In this document: piece after piece, positions 17,521-26,315 of the stretch
How positions within the stretch are numbered: the stretch's first letter is position 1
Layout of the letters: each line of letters opens with the position of its first letter
DNA from: Actinoallomurus purpureus
Lineage (GTDB): Bacteria > Actinomycetota > Actinomycetes > Streptosporangiales > Streptosporangiaceae
Length of the DNA stretch: 64,000 nt
Assembly: GCF_024055795.1 (NCBI RefSeq)
Contig: NZ_JAMXMY010000001.1
Coordinates: forward strand, 62,001-126,000
Reading direction: 5' to 3'
Notes under the pieces: model-generated
What the model was told of the DNA's origin: nothing
Databases searched by the model: none
What the model saw: only the letters and a program-made list of their open reading frames with translations
Translations under genes and position numbers: made by a program

Positions 17521-20337
17521 TTATTGGACCAGCGTCCAGGAGGTGGGGGACGTGTCCGGGGCGGCCGACGAGCTGCCGCGCGTCGCCCGGTAGATCTCAC
17601 CCTGGTGGTCCACCAGGGCGCCCGCCGGGTACGCCGTGCCCGCCTGCCACACCGGCAGGCCGACCGTCGAGATCCGGCTGGTCCGCCCGTCGGCGGCGCG
17701 GGTGCGCAGCAGCACGGTCGGTCCGGCCTTCACCGGGCCGCCGTACCGCTTCCAGGAGACGCCGTCGGCGGAGTACTCGATCGCCAGGCCCGGGTTCCGG
17801 ACGTTCGCGGTGAGCGTCCCGCCCTGCACCTGCCCGCCCGGCAGCGGGATCCGGTAGTTCACGCCGACACCCGGCAGCCCGACCGGCTTGTAGAACGACA
17901 GCAGCGGGAACGTCACCTGCCCGAGCGTGTTGTCGAACACGTTCCACGCCGCCGGCATCTGGGCGGTGTTCGGCGTGTCGCGGTTCCAGGCGCGCTCGGC
18001 GACACCGAGGAGCTTAGGGAACGCCTGGTACTCCCGTATCTCCTGCGACTTGCCGTTCTCGGCCCACAGCTGGGCCTCCATCCCGAGGATGTTCTTGCGG
18101 CCCTCGGGCGTGAGCTTCTCCCAGCTCGGATCCGGCGTGAACGGGTTGCCCCACCGGTCCTGGGTGGCGCTCGCGTACACGTCGTACGGCTGGTACGTGA
18201 AGGTGTTCTTCTCGTCGACGTAGTTGGCCCAGTAGTAGCCGGGCTCGTCCGGGTCCTTGTTGTAGGGCATGTCCATGTACAGGTTGGTCGCGTGCGCGAG
18301 GATCACCGGCTGCCCGTTGTTGGCGAAGTGGTACGCCCAGGCCTCCCGGCCCCAGCCCCAGACGTTCTGCCAGGGCAGCGCGATGAAGTGGTCGAGCTTC
18401 AGCGTCCGTGGGTCGTCACGGACGACGTCCTCCCACCCGGCGGTCGTCGGCGCGGCCGTCAGCGCGATCTGGTTCCACTTCGTGAAGAAGTAGTTCATCA
18501 GCGCGGCGTCGTCCTTGCCGGCGGTCTGCGGGTTGCTCTTGCACGCGGGCGAGCCCTGCCAGCGGTTGGGCCCTGGCGGCTCGTCGCCGCCCAGGTTGAA
18601 CGTGCCCAGCGGCGCGCCCGCCTTGGCGTACAGGCCCTTCACCTCGGTCACGACCTTGGAGAGGAACGCGTACGTGCTCGGCAGGCACGGGTTGGCCAGG
18701 TTGTCGGTGTAGCCCTGGACGCTGGTGTGCTGGGAGGTGTCCTTCGGGTCCAGCAGGCGGTACGTCGCGTCCCCGGTCGACTGGTACCGGTGCTCCATCG
18801 ACTGCACCGCCGCCCGCGCGTGCGCCGGGAAGTCGAACTCCGGGACGACCTCGATGTGCCGCCGGGTCGCGTACTTCAGGAGCTCGCCGAAGTCCGCGGT
18901 CGTGTAGTAGCCGCTGCCCTTCCCGACGAAGTTCAGCGTGTCCTGCTCGAAGCCCTGGTACGCGGGCTTGCGTCCCAGGTTGGCCTCCGTCTCGCTGCGG
19001 GCCTTGCCGGTCACGCCGTCGCCGGCCCCCAGGTCGTTGCCCGATCCCATGCCCTGGTGCAGCTGCTTCGTCTGGCCGGTGTCCAGCCCGCGGTGCGCGC
19101 CGAAGCCGGTCAGCTCCGGCAGGCCCGGGATCTGCAGCCGCCAGCCCTCGTCGTCGCTGAGGTGGAAGTGCAGCCGGTTCAACTTCAGGTACGACATCAG
19201 ATCGAGGAACTTCTCGATCGTCTGCTTGGTCTCGAAGTGGCGCGCCACGTCGATGCCCAGTCCGCGGTAGCCGAACAGCGGGGCGTCGGCGATCGTCGCC
19301 GACGGAAGGGCGATCTTCGACGGCCTGGCCCCGCGGGCCGCCGCCTCGTACGCCGACACGGGGATGAGCTGTCGCAGCGTCTGCACGCCGTACAGCACGC
19401 CGGCCGCGTCCGTGCCGACGATGTCCACCCCGGTGGCGGCCGAGCGCAGGGTGTAGCCCTCGGCGTCCGCCTTGCCGTCATGGTCGACGTCCAGCTTCGG
19501 GTCGACCGACAGCCGGATGACGGCCCCGCCCTTGCCTCCGCGGCCCTTGATCACGTCGCCGAGCGCCGAGCGCAGGTAGCCGGCCTCTCCGGACAGCGCG
19601 GCCGGGTTGCGGATCGTCGTCCGCCCGTCGATCGTCACCGTGCCCTGGCCGGCGGTCGCCGACAGCGGCTGCGGCAGCAGCCGCTGCTTGAGGGCCAGGT
19701 TCGCCCGCTGCGCGGTGTTGTCGGCGAACCGGATCGCCGCGGTCTGTACGGGGCGGTTGTCGCCGGAGAACGCCTTGGTCTGCTTCGGGTCGGCCGGATC
19801 GAGCAGCGTCTTGGCGGGCACCCACTCGGCGGGCCCGCCGTCGAAGGAGATGCTCCATCCCGCGGGCGCGTCGGTCTTCTGGACCGCCCACAGCTCGATG
19901 TTGATGTCGATCTGGCGGCGCTCGCCCGGCCCGAGGGGCTTGAATCCGCTGGTGGGCTTCAGGACGTACAGGTCACCGCTCTGCGCGTTGTCGGCGTGGG
20001 CCACGGACAGGCCCTGGCCGGCCAGCTGCGCACGCGCCGTGTCGCCCGCCGTGCCCGGCAGGACGGCGGCGGGCCTGCGTACGGAGTTGAAGTACAACGC
20101 CCAGTTCCCGCCGAGGGAGCACCGGCCGCCCCGGTTGGCCAGTGTGAGACGGGCGAGGAAGTACTGCGCGTCGGTGACGGTGTGGTCGATCGGCTGGAAG
20201 GTGACGGACAGGTCCCGCCCGCGGGGGTGACAGGCACTGGTCACCGCGTGCGCGGGAGCCGTGGTCAGGACGAAGGATGAGGCCAGCGCCGTCGCCGCAA
20301 GCAGGCGGAGCGCTGCCGATCTGATCGGGGTGCTCAT
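17521..20337 (-). CDS. Secreted GH20 beta-N-acetylhexosaminidase with carbohydrate-binding C terminus
   Basis: 938 residues. Signal peptide 1-31 (cleavage near APAHA). Then a chitobiase-type N-terminal beta domain (about 35-190), the GH20b domain, and the GH20 TIM barrel from about 375 to 800. The catalytic pair is D585-E586 in LGGDEPPGP; barrel motifs YRGLGIDVARHF and LNRLHFHLSDDEGWRL are clear. The last 45 residues (VWQAGTAYPAGALVDHQGEIYRA) are a ChiC/CBM5-12-like chitin-binding module. It removes terminal GlcNAc or GalNAc from chito-oligomers by substrate-assisted catalysis. A candidate operator lies 130 bases upstream. Confidence 0.9.
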   Translation of the reverse strand: MSTPIRSAALRLLAATALASSFVLTTAPAHAVTSACHPRGRDLSVTFQPIDHTVTDAQYFLARLTLANRGGRCSLGGNWALYFNSVRRPAAVLPGTAGDTARAQLAGQGLSVAHADNAQSGDLYVLKPTSGFKPLGPGERRQIDINIELWAVQKTDAPAGWSISFDGGPAEWVPAKTLLDPADPKQTKAFSGDNRPVQTAAIRFADNTAQRANLALKQRLLPQPLSATAGQGTVTIDGRTTIRNPAALSGEAGYLRSALGDVIKGRGGKGGAVIRLSVDPKLDVDHDGKADAEGYTLRSAATGVDIVGTDAAGVLYGVQTLRQLIPVSAYEAAARGARPSKIALPSATIADAPLFGYRGLGIDVARHFETKQTIEKFLDLMSYLKLNRLHFHLSDDEGWRLQIPGLPELTGFGAHRGLDTGQTKQLHQGMGSGNDLGAGDGVTGKARSETEANLGRKPAYQGFEQDTLNFVGKGSGYYTTADFGELLKYATRRHIEVVPEFDFPAHARAAVQSMEHRYQSTGDATYRLLDPKDTSQHTSVQGYTDNLANPCLPSTYAFLSKVVTEVKGLYAKAGAPLGTFNLGGDEPPGPNRWQGSPACKSNPQTAGKDDAALMNYFFTKWNQIALTAAPTTAGWEDVVRDDPRTLKLDHFIALPWQNVWGWGREAWAYHFANNGQPVILAHATNLYMDMPYNKDPDEPGYYWANYVDEKNTFTYQPYDVYASATQDRWGNPFTPDPSWEKLTPEGRKNILGMEAQLWAENGKSQEIREYQAFPKLLGVAERAWNRDTPNTAQMPAAWNVFDNTLGQVTFPLLSFYKPVGLPGVGVNYRIPLPGGQVQGGTLTANVRNPGLAIEYSADGVSWKRYGGPVKAGPTVLLRTRAADGRTSRISTVGLPVWQAGTAYPAGALVDHQGEIYRATRGSSSAAPDTSPTSWTLVQ

Positions 20338-20466
20338 AGGGAAAAGGTCGCTCTCCTGGGAGTTCGGTGGGAGCCATCGTCGCCGGATGGCAGGACGTGC
20401 GGAAGGACTTAGCGGGGCGGGGAGACGGGGTCAGGGACCGTCGCGAGGCCAGGGTTCAGACACAAA

Positions 20467-20480
20467 TAGGAAACTAACCT
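20467..20480. promoter_or_regulatory. Candidate sugar-regulator site upstream of GH20
   Basis: TAGGAAACTAACCT lies in an AT-rich patch (20461-20490) in the 253 bases between the GH20 gene and the TetR gene. It resembles the TTAGGAAACTTTCCTAA type of palindrome that I recall before secreted glycosidases in actinomycetes, with two central mismatches. This is a memory-based likeness, not a scored match. It is not a DasR site. Confidence 0.3.
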
Positions 20481-20590
20481 GTTTATTTCTCTGGGCGCAA
20501 TGAGTCCGCTGACCTCGTTCGGCCATGAAGGTTGAGGTCAGGACCTCTGACCGGTGGGGTCAGCCGTGCCCCCACACTAGGCTCGGAGGC

Positions 20591-21310
20591 GTGATCAACG
20601 GCGCACGAGACGAGGGGACCGCTCCGCGCGGTGACGACCACCCGCCTGCGGCGCGGGAGAGCGCCGGCCGTAGTGCGACGGCGGGGAACCACGCCTCCCC
20701 GCGACGGCCGGACGCGGCGTCGAGTGTCCGGGCGGGCCGTGATCCGCGCCGCCGCAGGGCCCTGCTGGAGGCCGCCGACCGGATCATCCTCCGCGAGGGA
20801 CCGGAGGCGTCGATGGCCGCGATCGCCTCCGAGGCCGGCATCAGCAAGCCAATCCTCTACCGGCACTTCGGCGACAAGTCCGGTCTCTACCAGGCCCTCG
20901 CCGAGCGGCACACGCGGGCGCTGATGGACGCCGTCCGCACCGCCTTCCTACGGCCCGGCGACATTCGCACACGCTCCCGTGCGGCGATCGACACCTACCT
21001 CGCCGCCATCGCCGCCAACCGGCACCTCTACCGATTCCTCGTGCACCGGGCCAGCGCCGAGGACACCGCCACGCACAGCGCGATGGGCACGGTCATCCGC
21101 GGCCTCGGCGGCGAGATCGCCGAGATCCTCCTTCGGGAGGGCCTGCTGCCCGACCCGGTCCGCGTGCACATCTGGAGCCACGCCACGGTCGGCATGGTCC
21201 AGGCGGCGGGGGAGTGGTGGCTGGACCACCCCGAGGTCCCCCGCGAGACCGTCACCGACGGCATCGTCGACCTCCTCCTCGACGGCCTCCCCGAGGCCAC
21301 CCGCCGCTGA
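20591..21310 (+). CDS. TetR family transcriptional regulator
   Basis: Up to 239 residues from GTG 20591; the exact start is uncertain because GGAGG sits almost on the GTG. The HTH is ASMAAIASEAGISKPILYRHFGDKSGLY, and the C-terminal part matches the TetR_C_33-like group (IWSHATVGMVQAAGEWWLDHP). The region before the HTH (about 45 residues) is disordered and Arg/Pro-rich. It is divergent from the GH20 gene, but TetR proteins of this type (close to KstR-like lipid regulators) usually act on fatty-acid genes, so the link to GH20 is doubtful. Confidence 0.8.
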   Translation: MINGARDEGTAPRGDDHPPAARESAGRSATAGNHASPRRPDAASSVRAGRDPRRRRALLEAADRIILREGPEASMAAIASEAGISKPILYRHFGDKSGLYQALAERHTRALMDAVRTAFLRPGDIRTRSRAAIDTYLAAIAANRHLYRFLVHRASAEDTATHSAMGTVIRGLGGEIAEILLREGLLPDPVRVHIWSHATVGMVQAAGEWWLDHPEVPRETVTDGIVDLLLDGLPEATRR

Positions 21311-21325
21311 GAGACCCCGACCGCC

Positions 21326-21463
21326 TCACGGCTCGTCGGTGGACGCGGCAGGCAGGTCGAGCCCGGCGAACGCCCACTCGGCGTACGTCACCAACTGCGG
21401 ATCCGATCTGATGTAGTCCGGGTGGAAAGTCCGGATCGTCGGATTGAACCCGTCAACAGCGGC
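21326..21463 (-). pseudogene. Possible C-terminal gene remnant
   Basis: On the minus strand a frame without a start codon reads NPTIRTFHPDYIRSDPQL, then VTYAEWAFAGLDLPA, and ends in TGA at 21328-21326. The hydrophobic and aromatic pattern looks like a real protein end, but I do not recognise the family. The rest of the 21311-21681 gap shows nothing else besides a weak terminator. Confidence 0.3.
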
Positions 21464-21630
21464 GGCAACGTCCGTACATCCCGGCGGTGGCGTGCAGAAG
21501 GCTCGGTCAGCGGGACGCAGTCCATGCCGCGAATGGGATGAAGTATGGCAACCACGGCCTCTATGGGGCCGGTTGTCGAGACTTCTGCACGCGTCAGCGG
21601 CGGCCGTTCCCGGGATCCTCGATCTGAATG

Positions 21631-21662
21631 GCGACGGCCGCCCCGTGAGGGACGGCCGCCGC
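21631..21662. terminator. Likely terminator of the symporter operon
   Basis: GCGACGGCCG pairs with CGGCCGCCGC (one mismatch) around a 12-base loop, 20 bases past the symporter stop codon on the minus strand. Confidence 0.5.
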
Positions 21663-21681
21663 GGTGTCGGGGGCGACAGGG

Positions 21682-23301
21682 TTAGGCGAGCTCCGCCTCG
21701 ATCTCACGGGTGCCCGTCGTGACCTTCGGATCGCCCTCGTCGGCGTAGTAGTCGTCCGGGCGGGTGGCGTCGACGCCGTCGGCGGCCTTGACCGCCTTGA
21801 GGACGAGCGTCGCGATGACGCCGACGACCAGGTTCACGAGCAGCGCGAGAATGCCCGTGTACACCGTCACCTTCGTGTCGAACCCGAGGTCGCTCAGCGG
21901 GTATGCCGAGCCGCCGAAGTGCGCCTTGTGCGTTGTCGGGTTCGGGATGCGGTACAGCATCCACAGGCCCGCCGCCAGGCCCGCGGCCCAGCCGGCCATC
22001 AGCCCGCCCCGGTGGAACCACCGGGTGACCAGGCCGAGCCCGACCGACGGTAGCGTCTGCAGGATGATGACGCCGCCGATCAGCTGCAGGTCGATGGAGA
22101 ACTGCGGGTCGAGCAGCAGGATGCACGCGACCGCGCCGACCTTGACGACCAGCGAGACCAGCTTGCTGACCTTCGCCTCCTCGGCCTCGCTCGCGTCCCG
22201 GCGGAAGTACTCCCGGTAGATGTTGCGGGTGAAGAGGTTGGCCGCGGCGATGGACATGATCGCCGCCGGGACGAGCGCGCCGATGCCGATGGCCGCGTAC
22301 GCCACGCCGGTGAACCAGCTCGGGAACATGTGGTCGAACAGCAGCGGGACGATCGTGTTGCCGTCGGCCTTGCCCTTGGCGGTGATCGGCTTGATGCCCG
22401 CCGCGATGGCCATGAAGCCGAGCAGCGCGATGAGCCCGAGCACGAAGCTGTACGCCGGCAGCGCGGCCATGTTCCGCTTGATGACGTTGCGGTTCTTGCT
22501 GGCCAGCACGCCGGTGACGCTGTGCGGGTACAGGAACAGTGCCAGCGCCGAGCCCAGCGCGAGCATCGCGTAGTTGAGCTGGTTGTTCGCGTTGAGCAGG
22601 GTGCCGTCCGCCGGGGCGGGCGTCTTGTCGAACTTCGCCTGCGCCGCGCCGAAGACGTGTCCCCAGCCGCCCAGCTTGTGTGGGATGTACAGCACGGCCA
22701 CGATGATCACGAGGTAGATCAGCGCGTCCTTGATGAACGCGATCAGCGCCGGCGCCCGCAGCCCCGACTGGTAGGTGTAGGCCGCCAGGATCGCGAACGC
22801 GATGATGATCGGCAGGTGGCCGGTCACGCCCATGGCCTTCAGCGTCGCCTCGATGCCGACGAGCTGCAGGGCGATGTACGGCATGGTCGCGACGATGCCG
22901 GTGATGGCGATCAACAGGGCGAGCAGCGGCGAGCCGAACCGCGCGCGGACGAAGTCGGCGGGCGTGACGAAGCCGTGCACGTGCGACACCGACCACAGGC
23001 GGATCAGCACGAGGAAGACCAGCGGGTAGACGACGACCGTGTACGGCACGGCGTAGAAACCCGCCGCGCCCGCGCCGAAGACCAGCGCGGGAACCGCGAC
23101 GAACGTGTATGCGGTGTAGAGGTCGCCGCCGATGAGGAACCAGGTGATCCACGAGCCGAAGCTGCGGCCGCCCAGGCCCCACTCGTCGAGGCTGTGCATG
23201 GTGTCCGGGCGGCGCCAGCGGGCGGCGACGAAGCCCAGCGCGCTGACGAGGACGAAGAGGACACCGAAGACGATGATCTCGGTGAGGTGTCGGCCGGTCA
23301 T
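21682..23301 (-). CDS. MctP-like sodium:solute symporter (monocarboxylate uptake)
   Basis: 539 residues with 13 or so membrane segments of the SSS family. WGLGGRSFGSWITWFLIGGDLYTAY, YPLVFLVLIRLW and GVLASKNRNVIKRN are typical of MctP/YodF-type transporters, which import lactate, pyruvate or other short monocarboxylates with a cation. The C-terminal 35 residues are cytosolic and acidic. AAGGAGG lies 8-9 bases before ATG 23301. The stop codon of the DUF3311 gene lies 4 bases upstream, so the two are cotranscribed and probably form one transporter, as is usual for this pair. Confidence 0.85.
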   Translation of the reverse strand: MTGRHLTEIIVFGVLFVLVSALGFVAARWRRPDTMHSLDEWGLGGRSFGSWITWFLIGGDLYTAYTFVAVPALVFGAGAAGFYAVPYTVVVYPLVFLVLIRLWSVSHVHGFVTPADFVRARFGSPLLALLIAITGIVATMPYIALQLVGIEATLKAMGVTGHLPIIIAFAILAAYTYQSGLRAPALIAFIKDALIYLVIIVAVLYIPHKLGGWGHVFGAAQAKFDKTPAPADGTLLNANNQLNYAMLALGSALALFLYPHSVTGVLASKNRNVIKRNMAALPAYSFVLGLIALLGFMAIAAGIKPITAKGKADGNTIVPLLFDHMFPSWFTGVAYAAIGIGALVPAAIMSIAAANLFTRNIYREYFRRDASEAEEAKVSKLVSLVVKVGAVACILLLDPQFSIDLQLIGGVIILQTLPSVGLGLVTRWFHRGGLMAGWAAGLAAGLWMLYRIPNPTTHKAHFGGSAYPLSDLGFDTKVTVYTGILALLVNLVVGVIATLVLKAVKAADGVDATRPDDYYADEGDPKVTTGTREIEAELA

Positions 23302-23305
23302 CGTG

Positions 23306-23539
23306 TCAGCCCTCCTTCTTGCCGGAGCCGCGCCGCGTCATCAGGTACACCACGGTCGTGCAGCTGACGCCGAGGATGATGAACGCGAACTGGGCCCAGT
23401 AGAAGAACGGGAATCCGGCCAGCCGTGGCTTGTCCTTGTTGAATAGGAATGTCAGGAGCGGCACGACGACCGGAAGGACGAGCAGCCAGTTCCAGGGGCT
23501 GCGGTCGCCGCGGCGCGGCCTGGTGTTGGTCTCGGCCAA
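23306..23539 (-). CDS. DUF3311 small membrane subunit of the symporter
   Basis: 77 residues with two membrane helices (WNWLLVLPVVVPLLTFLF and YWAQFAFIILGVSCTTVVYL), which is the DUF3311 pattern. It is almost always encoded just before an MctP-type symporter. Start is a TTG at 23539 with GGAGGACCG before it. The second helix is followed by a basic end (TRRGSGKKEG), so the C terminus is inside the cell. Confidence 0.85.
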   Translation of the reverse strand: MAETNTRPRRGDRSPWNWLLVLPVVVPLLTFLFNKDKPRLAGFPFFYWAQFAFIILGVSCTTVVYLMTRRGSGKKEG

Positions 23540-23851
23540 CGGTCCTCCTCATTGGGGCGAAAGCACGCGACAAGGCCGTCCTTGGGGCATTCTGGACGGC
23601 CTTAATGGGATTTCTTAACACAAATTTCACCAGAGCCGGGTCTCGGTTCGGTCTCGGCACCGTACGGCTTCGGACTCCGCGCGCCGCCGAGCCGTACACT
23701 CCGCGCCGCCCCGGGCTACGGTGGTGCGACGCTCCATCCGTGCGTCGGGCGGCGACGAGGCGCGTACGCGGCGCCGTGCCCGTCGAGGCGGGTGCTCGCC
23801 GCCCAGCCGCGTCGGTGGCGTGGCCCGTCACGACCGGGTAGCCTTCGACCT
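23540..23851. other. Intergenic region before the trp leader
   Basis: 312 bases between the DUF3311 start and the trp leader peptide. No supported gene. It must hold the promoters of both divergent units. An AT-richer patch at 23590-23630 may be the DUF3311 promoter. Confidence 0.5.
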
Positions 23852-23890
23852 ATGCGAACCCAGCCGATCCAGTGGTGGTGGCGCCGCTAG
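23852..23890 (+). CDS. trpL: trp operon leader peptide (TrpL), 12 residues
   Basis: ATG at 23852 encodes MRTQPIQWWWRR and a TAG stop. Three Trp codons in a row just before a terminator and trpEG are the hallmark of transcription attenuation; Streptomyces trpE leaders also carry WWW. The end of the coding part (GCGCCGC) pairs with GCGGCGC at 23891-23897 around the stop codon and can act as the ribosome-pausing hairpin. Confidence 0.9.
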   Translation: MRTQPIQWWWRR

Positions 23891-23922
23891 GCGGCGCGGG
23901 TTACGCATTCTCTGACACCGCA

Positions 23923-23947
23923 ACGACCGCCTTCGTCCGGCGGTCGT
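23923..23947 (+). terminator. Attenuator terminator of trpEG
   Basis: ACGACCGCC pairs perfectly with GGCGGTCGT around a 7-base loop, 32 bases after the leader stop codon and 43 bases before the trpEG start. Stalling at the Trp codons should favour an alternative fold. There is no strong T-run, as is usual in high-GC actinobacteria. Confidence 0.75.
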
Positions 23948-23990
23948 GTCACATATCCGCCGGAGAAGGCCCGATATCGAGGGGCCGATC

Positions 23991-26132
23991 GTGCAGACGA
24001 CGACCGAGTATGTGACGGCCGGCGGCGTACATGTCACACGTACCGCCACGCCGGTGGACTCCGCGCGCAAGACCGACGCGCTCGACGCGCTCGTCCAGGC
24101 AGTGGGGGAGCGCCGAGGCGGCGTGCTCAGTTCGGGCATGGAGTATCCCGGCCGGTACAGCCGGTGGCACATGGCCTACGTCGACCCGTGCCTGGAGATC
24201 GTCGCGCGGGGCCGCCGGCTCGCGGTCCGCGCGCTGAACGACCGGGGTCGCGTGCTCCTGCCCGCCGTGTCCGAGGCGGTCGCCGCCACCGGCGAGCCCG
24301 CGGACATCCCGGACGGCATCGAGGTCTTCGTGCCCTCCACCGACGAGGTGTTCACCGAGGAGGAGCGCAGCCGCCGGCCCACCGTCTTCACCGCGCTGCG
24401 GGCCGTCACCGACCTGTTCCGCGGCGAGGACCCGCACCTCGGCCTGTACGGTGCCTTCGGCTACGACCTGGCGTTCCAGTTCGAGCCCATCCGGTTGAAC
24501 ATCGACCGTCCGTCCGACCAGCGTGACCTCGTCCTCCACCTCGCCGACGAGATGATCGTGGTGGACCGCAAGCGCGAGACCTCGGCCCGCATGGTGTACG
24601 ACTTCGAGATCGGCGGCGTCAGCACGCGCGGCATGCCGAGGCTGACGAAGCCGACCCCCGTCCCGCGGGCCGGCGAGCTGCCCCCGCAGCCGACGCCGGG
24701 TGCCTACGCCGAGGTCGTCCGCGAGGCGAAGGAGAAATTCGTCCGCGGCGACCTGTTCGAGGTCGTCCCTGGCCACGTCATGTACGGGCCGTGCGACTCC
24801 CCGGCGGCGTTCTTCGAGCGGCTCCGGGTCACGAACCCGGCCCCGTACGAGTTCTTCTTCAACCTCGGAGAGGGGGAGTACCTCGTCGGCGCGTCCCCGG
24901 AGATGTTCGTGCGCGTCACCGGCGACCGCGTCGAGACCTGCCCGATCTCCGGGACGATCCGGCGCGGCGGCGACCCCCTCGAGGACGCCGACAACATCCG
25001 CGAGCTGCTGAACTCGGCCAAGGACGAGTCCGAGCTGACCATGTGCACCGACGTCGACCGCAACGACAAGTCGCGCGTCTGCGTCCCCGGCAGCGTCAAG
25101 GTGATCGGCCGGCGGCAGATCGAGATGTACTCCCGGCTGATCCACACCGTCGACCACATCGAGGGCCGGCTGCGCCCGGGCTACGACGCGCTCGACGCGT
25201 TCCTCACCCACATGTGGGCGGTCACCGTGACCGGCGCGCCGAAGACCTGGGCGATGCAGTTCATCGAGGACCACGAGGAGACGCCGCGCCGCTGGTACGG
25301 CGGCGCCGTCGGCTGCATCGCCTTCGACGGCTCGATGAACACCGGCCTGACGCTGCGCACCGCGCAGATCCGCGACGGGGTCGCCGCCGTACGGGCCGGG
25401 GCGACCCTGCTGTACGACTCCGACCCCGACGCCGAGGAGCGCGAGACCTATCTCAAGGCCCGCGCGCTGCTCGAGGCCCTGTCCCCGTCCGGCGCGGATC
25501 AGGCCGCCGCCGGCGCAGCGGCGCGAGAGCACGCCGGCGAGGGGCTGACCGTCCTGCTCGTCGACCACCAGGACTCCTTCGTCAACACCCTCGCCGACTA
25601 CTTCCGGCAGCAGGGCGCGGACGTGACCACGCTGCGGTTCGGCTTCCCCGACAAGATGCTGGACGAGATCCGGCCCGACCTGGTGGTGCTGTCGCCCGGC
25701 CCCGGCCGGCCGTCGGACTTCGACACCGCGGCCCTGCTCGACGCCGTCTACGCCCGCGACATCCCGGCGTTCGGCGTCTGCCTCGGCCTGCAGGCCATGG
25801 TCGAGCACGCCGGCGGCGAGCTCGCCCTGCTCCCCGAACCGGCGCACGGCAAACCGGGCCGCGTGGCGGTCGGCGGTGGCGACCTGTTCACAGGGTTGCC
25901 CGCCGAGTTCACGGCGGCCCGCTACCACTCGCTGCACGCCAAGGCGGATCAGGTCCGCGGCGAATTCGTGGCCACCGCGATGCTCGACGACGTCGTCATG
26001 GCCATCGAGGACCCGGTCAAGCGGCGGTGGGCGGTGCAGTTCCACCCGGAGTCCATCCTCACCGCGACCGGGGAGACCGGGCACCGGATCGTCAGCAACG
26101 TGCTGCGCCTGTGCCGCAAGGCCCCACGCTGA
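23991..26132 (+). CDS. trpEG: Anthranilate synthase, fused component I and II (TrpEG)
   Basis: 713 residues from GTG 23991, chosen because GAGGGG lies 7 bases before it; the earlier in-frame GTG at 23946 lies inside the attenuator stem. Residues 1-500 are the chorismate-binding part (ETCPISGTIRRGGDPLED, DVDRNDKSRVCVPGSV, TGAPKTWAM, GGAVGCIAFDGSMNTGLTLRT). Residues of about 520-713 are a class I glutamine amidotransferase with C597 (GVCLGLQ), H685 and E687 (QFHPES). It makes anthranilate from chorismate and glutamine. The fused form with a Trp-rich attenuator is known from Streptomyces. No other trp gene follows, so this is a stand-alone unit, either for tryptophan or for a secondary product. 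Confidence 0.95.
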   Translation: MQTTTEYVTAGGVHVTRTATPVDSARKTDALDALVQAVGERRGGVLSSGMEYPGRYSRWHMAYVDPCLEIVARGRRLAVRALNDRGRVLLPAVSEAVAATGEPADIPDGIEVFVPSTDEVFTEEERSRRPTVFTALRAVTDLFRGEDPHLGLYGAFGYDLAFQFEPIRLNIDRPSDQRDLVLHLADEMIVVDRKRETSARMVYDFEIGGVSTRGMPRLTKPTPVPRAGELPPQPTPGAYAEVVREAKEKFVRGDLFEVVPGHVMYGPCDSPAAFFERLRVTNPAPYEFFFNLGEGEYLVGASPEMFVRVTGDRVETCPISGTIRRGGDPLEDADNIRELLNSAKDESELTMCTDVDRNDKSRVCVPGSVKVIGRRQIEMYSRLIHTVDHIEGRLRPGYDALDAFLTHMWAVTVTGAPKTWAMQFIEDHEETPRRWYGGAVGCIAFDGSMNTGLTLRTAQIRDGVAAVRAGATLLYDSDPDAEERETYLKARALLEALSPSGADQAAAGAAAREHAGEGLTVLLVDHQDSFVNTLADYFRQQGADVTTLRFGFPDKMLDEIRPDLVVLSPGPGRPSDFDTAALLDAVYARDIPAFGVCLGLQAMVEHAGGELALLPEPAHGKPGRVAVGGGDLFTGLPAEFTAARYHSLHAKADQVRGEFVATAMLDDVVMAIEDPVKRRWAVQFHPESILTATGETGHRIVSNVLRLCRKAPR

Positions 26133-26262
26133 CGACCGCGACGTGAGGAGGGCGGTCGGCAGCCGAGCAACGCCCTCTGGCGTGCCTCTGGCACGACGAA
26201 GGCCGCCTGCGGAGGGAGCGAGGACGGGCGAGCGGCTCAGGGGCGGCTCCCGCCTGGCGGTG

Positions 26263-26297
26263 CCCGGGGCCGGCCGTGCGGCATGGGCGGCCCCGGG
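26263..26297. terminator. Terminator after trpEG
   Basis: CCCGGGGCCG and its exact complement form a 10-bp stem with a 15-base loop, between the end of trpEG and the amidohydrolase start. Confidence 0.55.
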
Positions 26298-26315
26298 CCC
26301 GGGAATTGATCAGGC

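Noticed and set aside
17524-20280. 918-residue plus-strand frame opposite GH20
   Set aside because: Shadow of the hexosaminidase gene.
20338-20590. DasR site before the GH20 gene
   Set aside because: No ACTGGTCTAGACCAGT-like sequence present.
23949-26084. 711-residue minus-strand frame opposite trpEG
   Set aside because: Shadow of trpEG; Val/Gly/Asp-rich without motifs.
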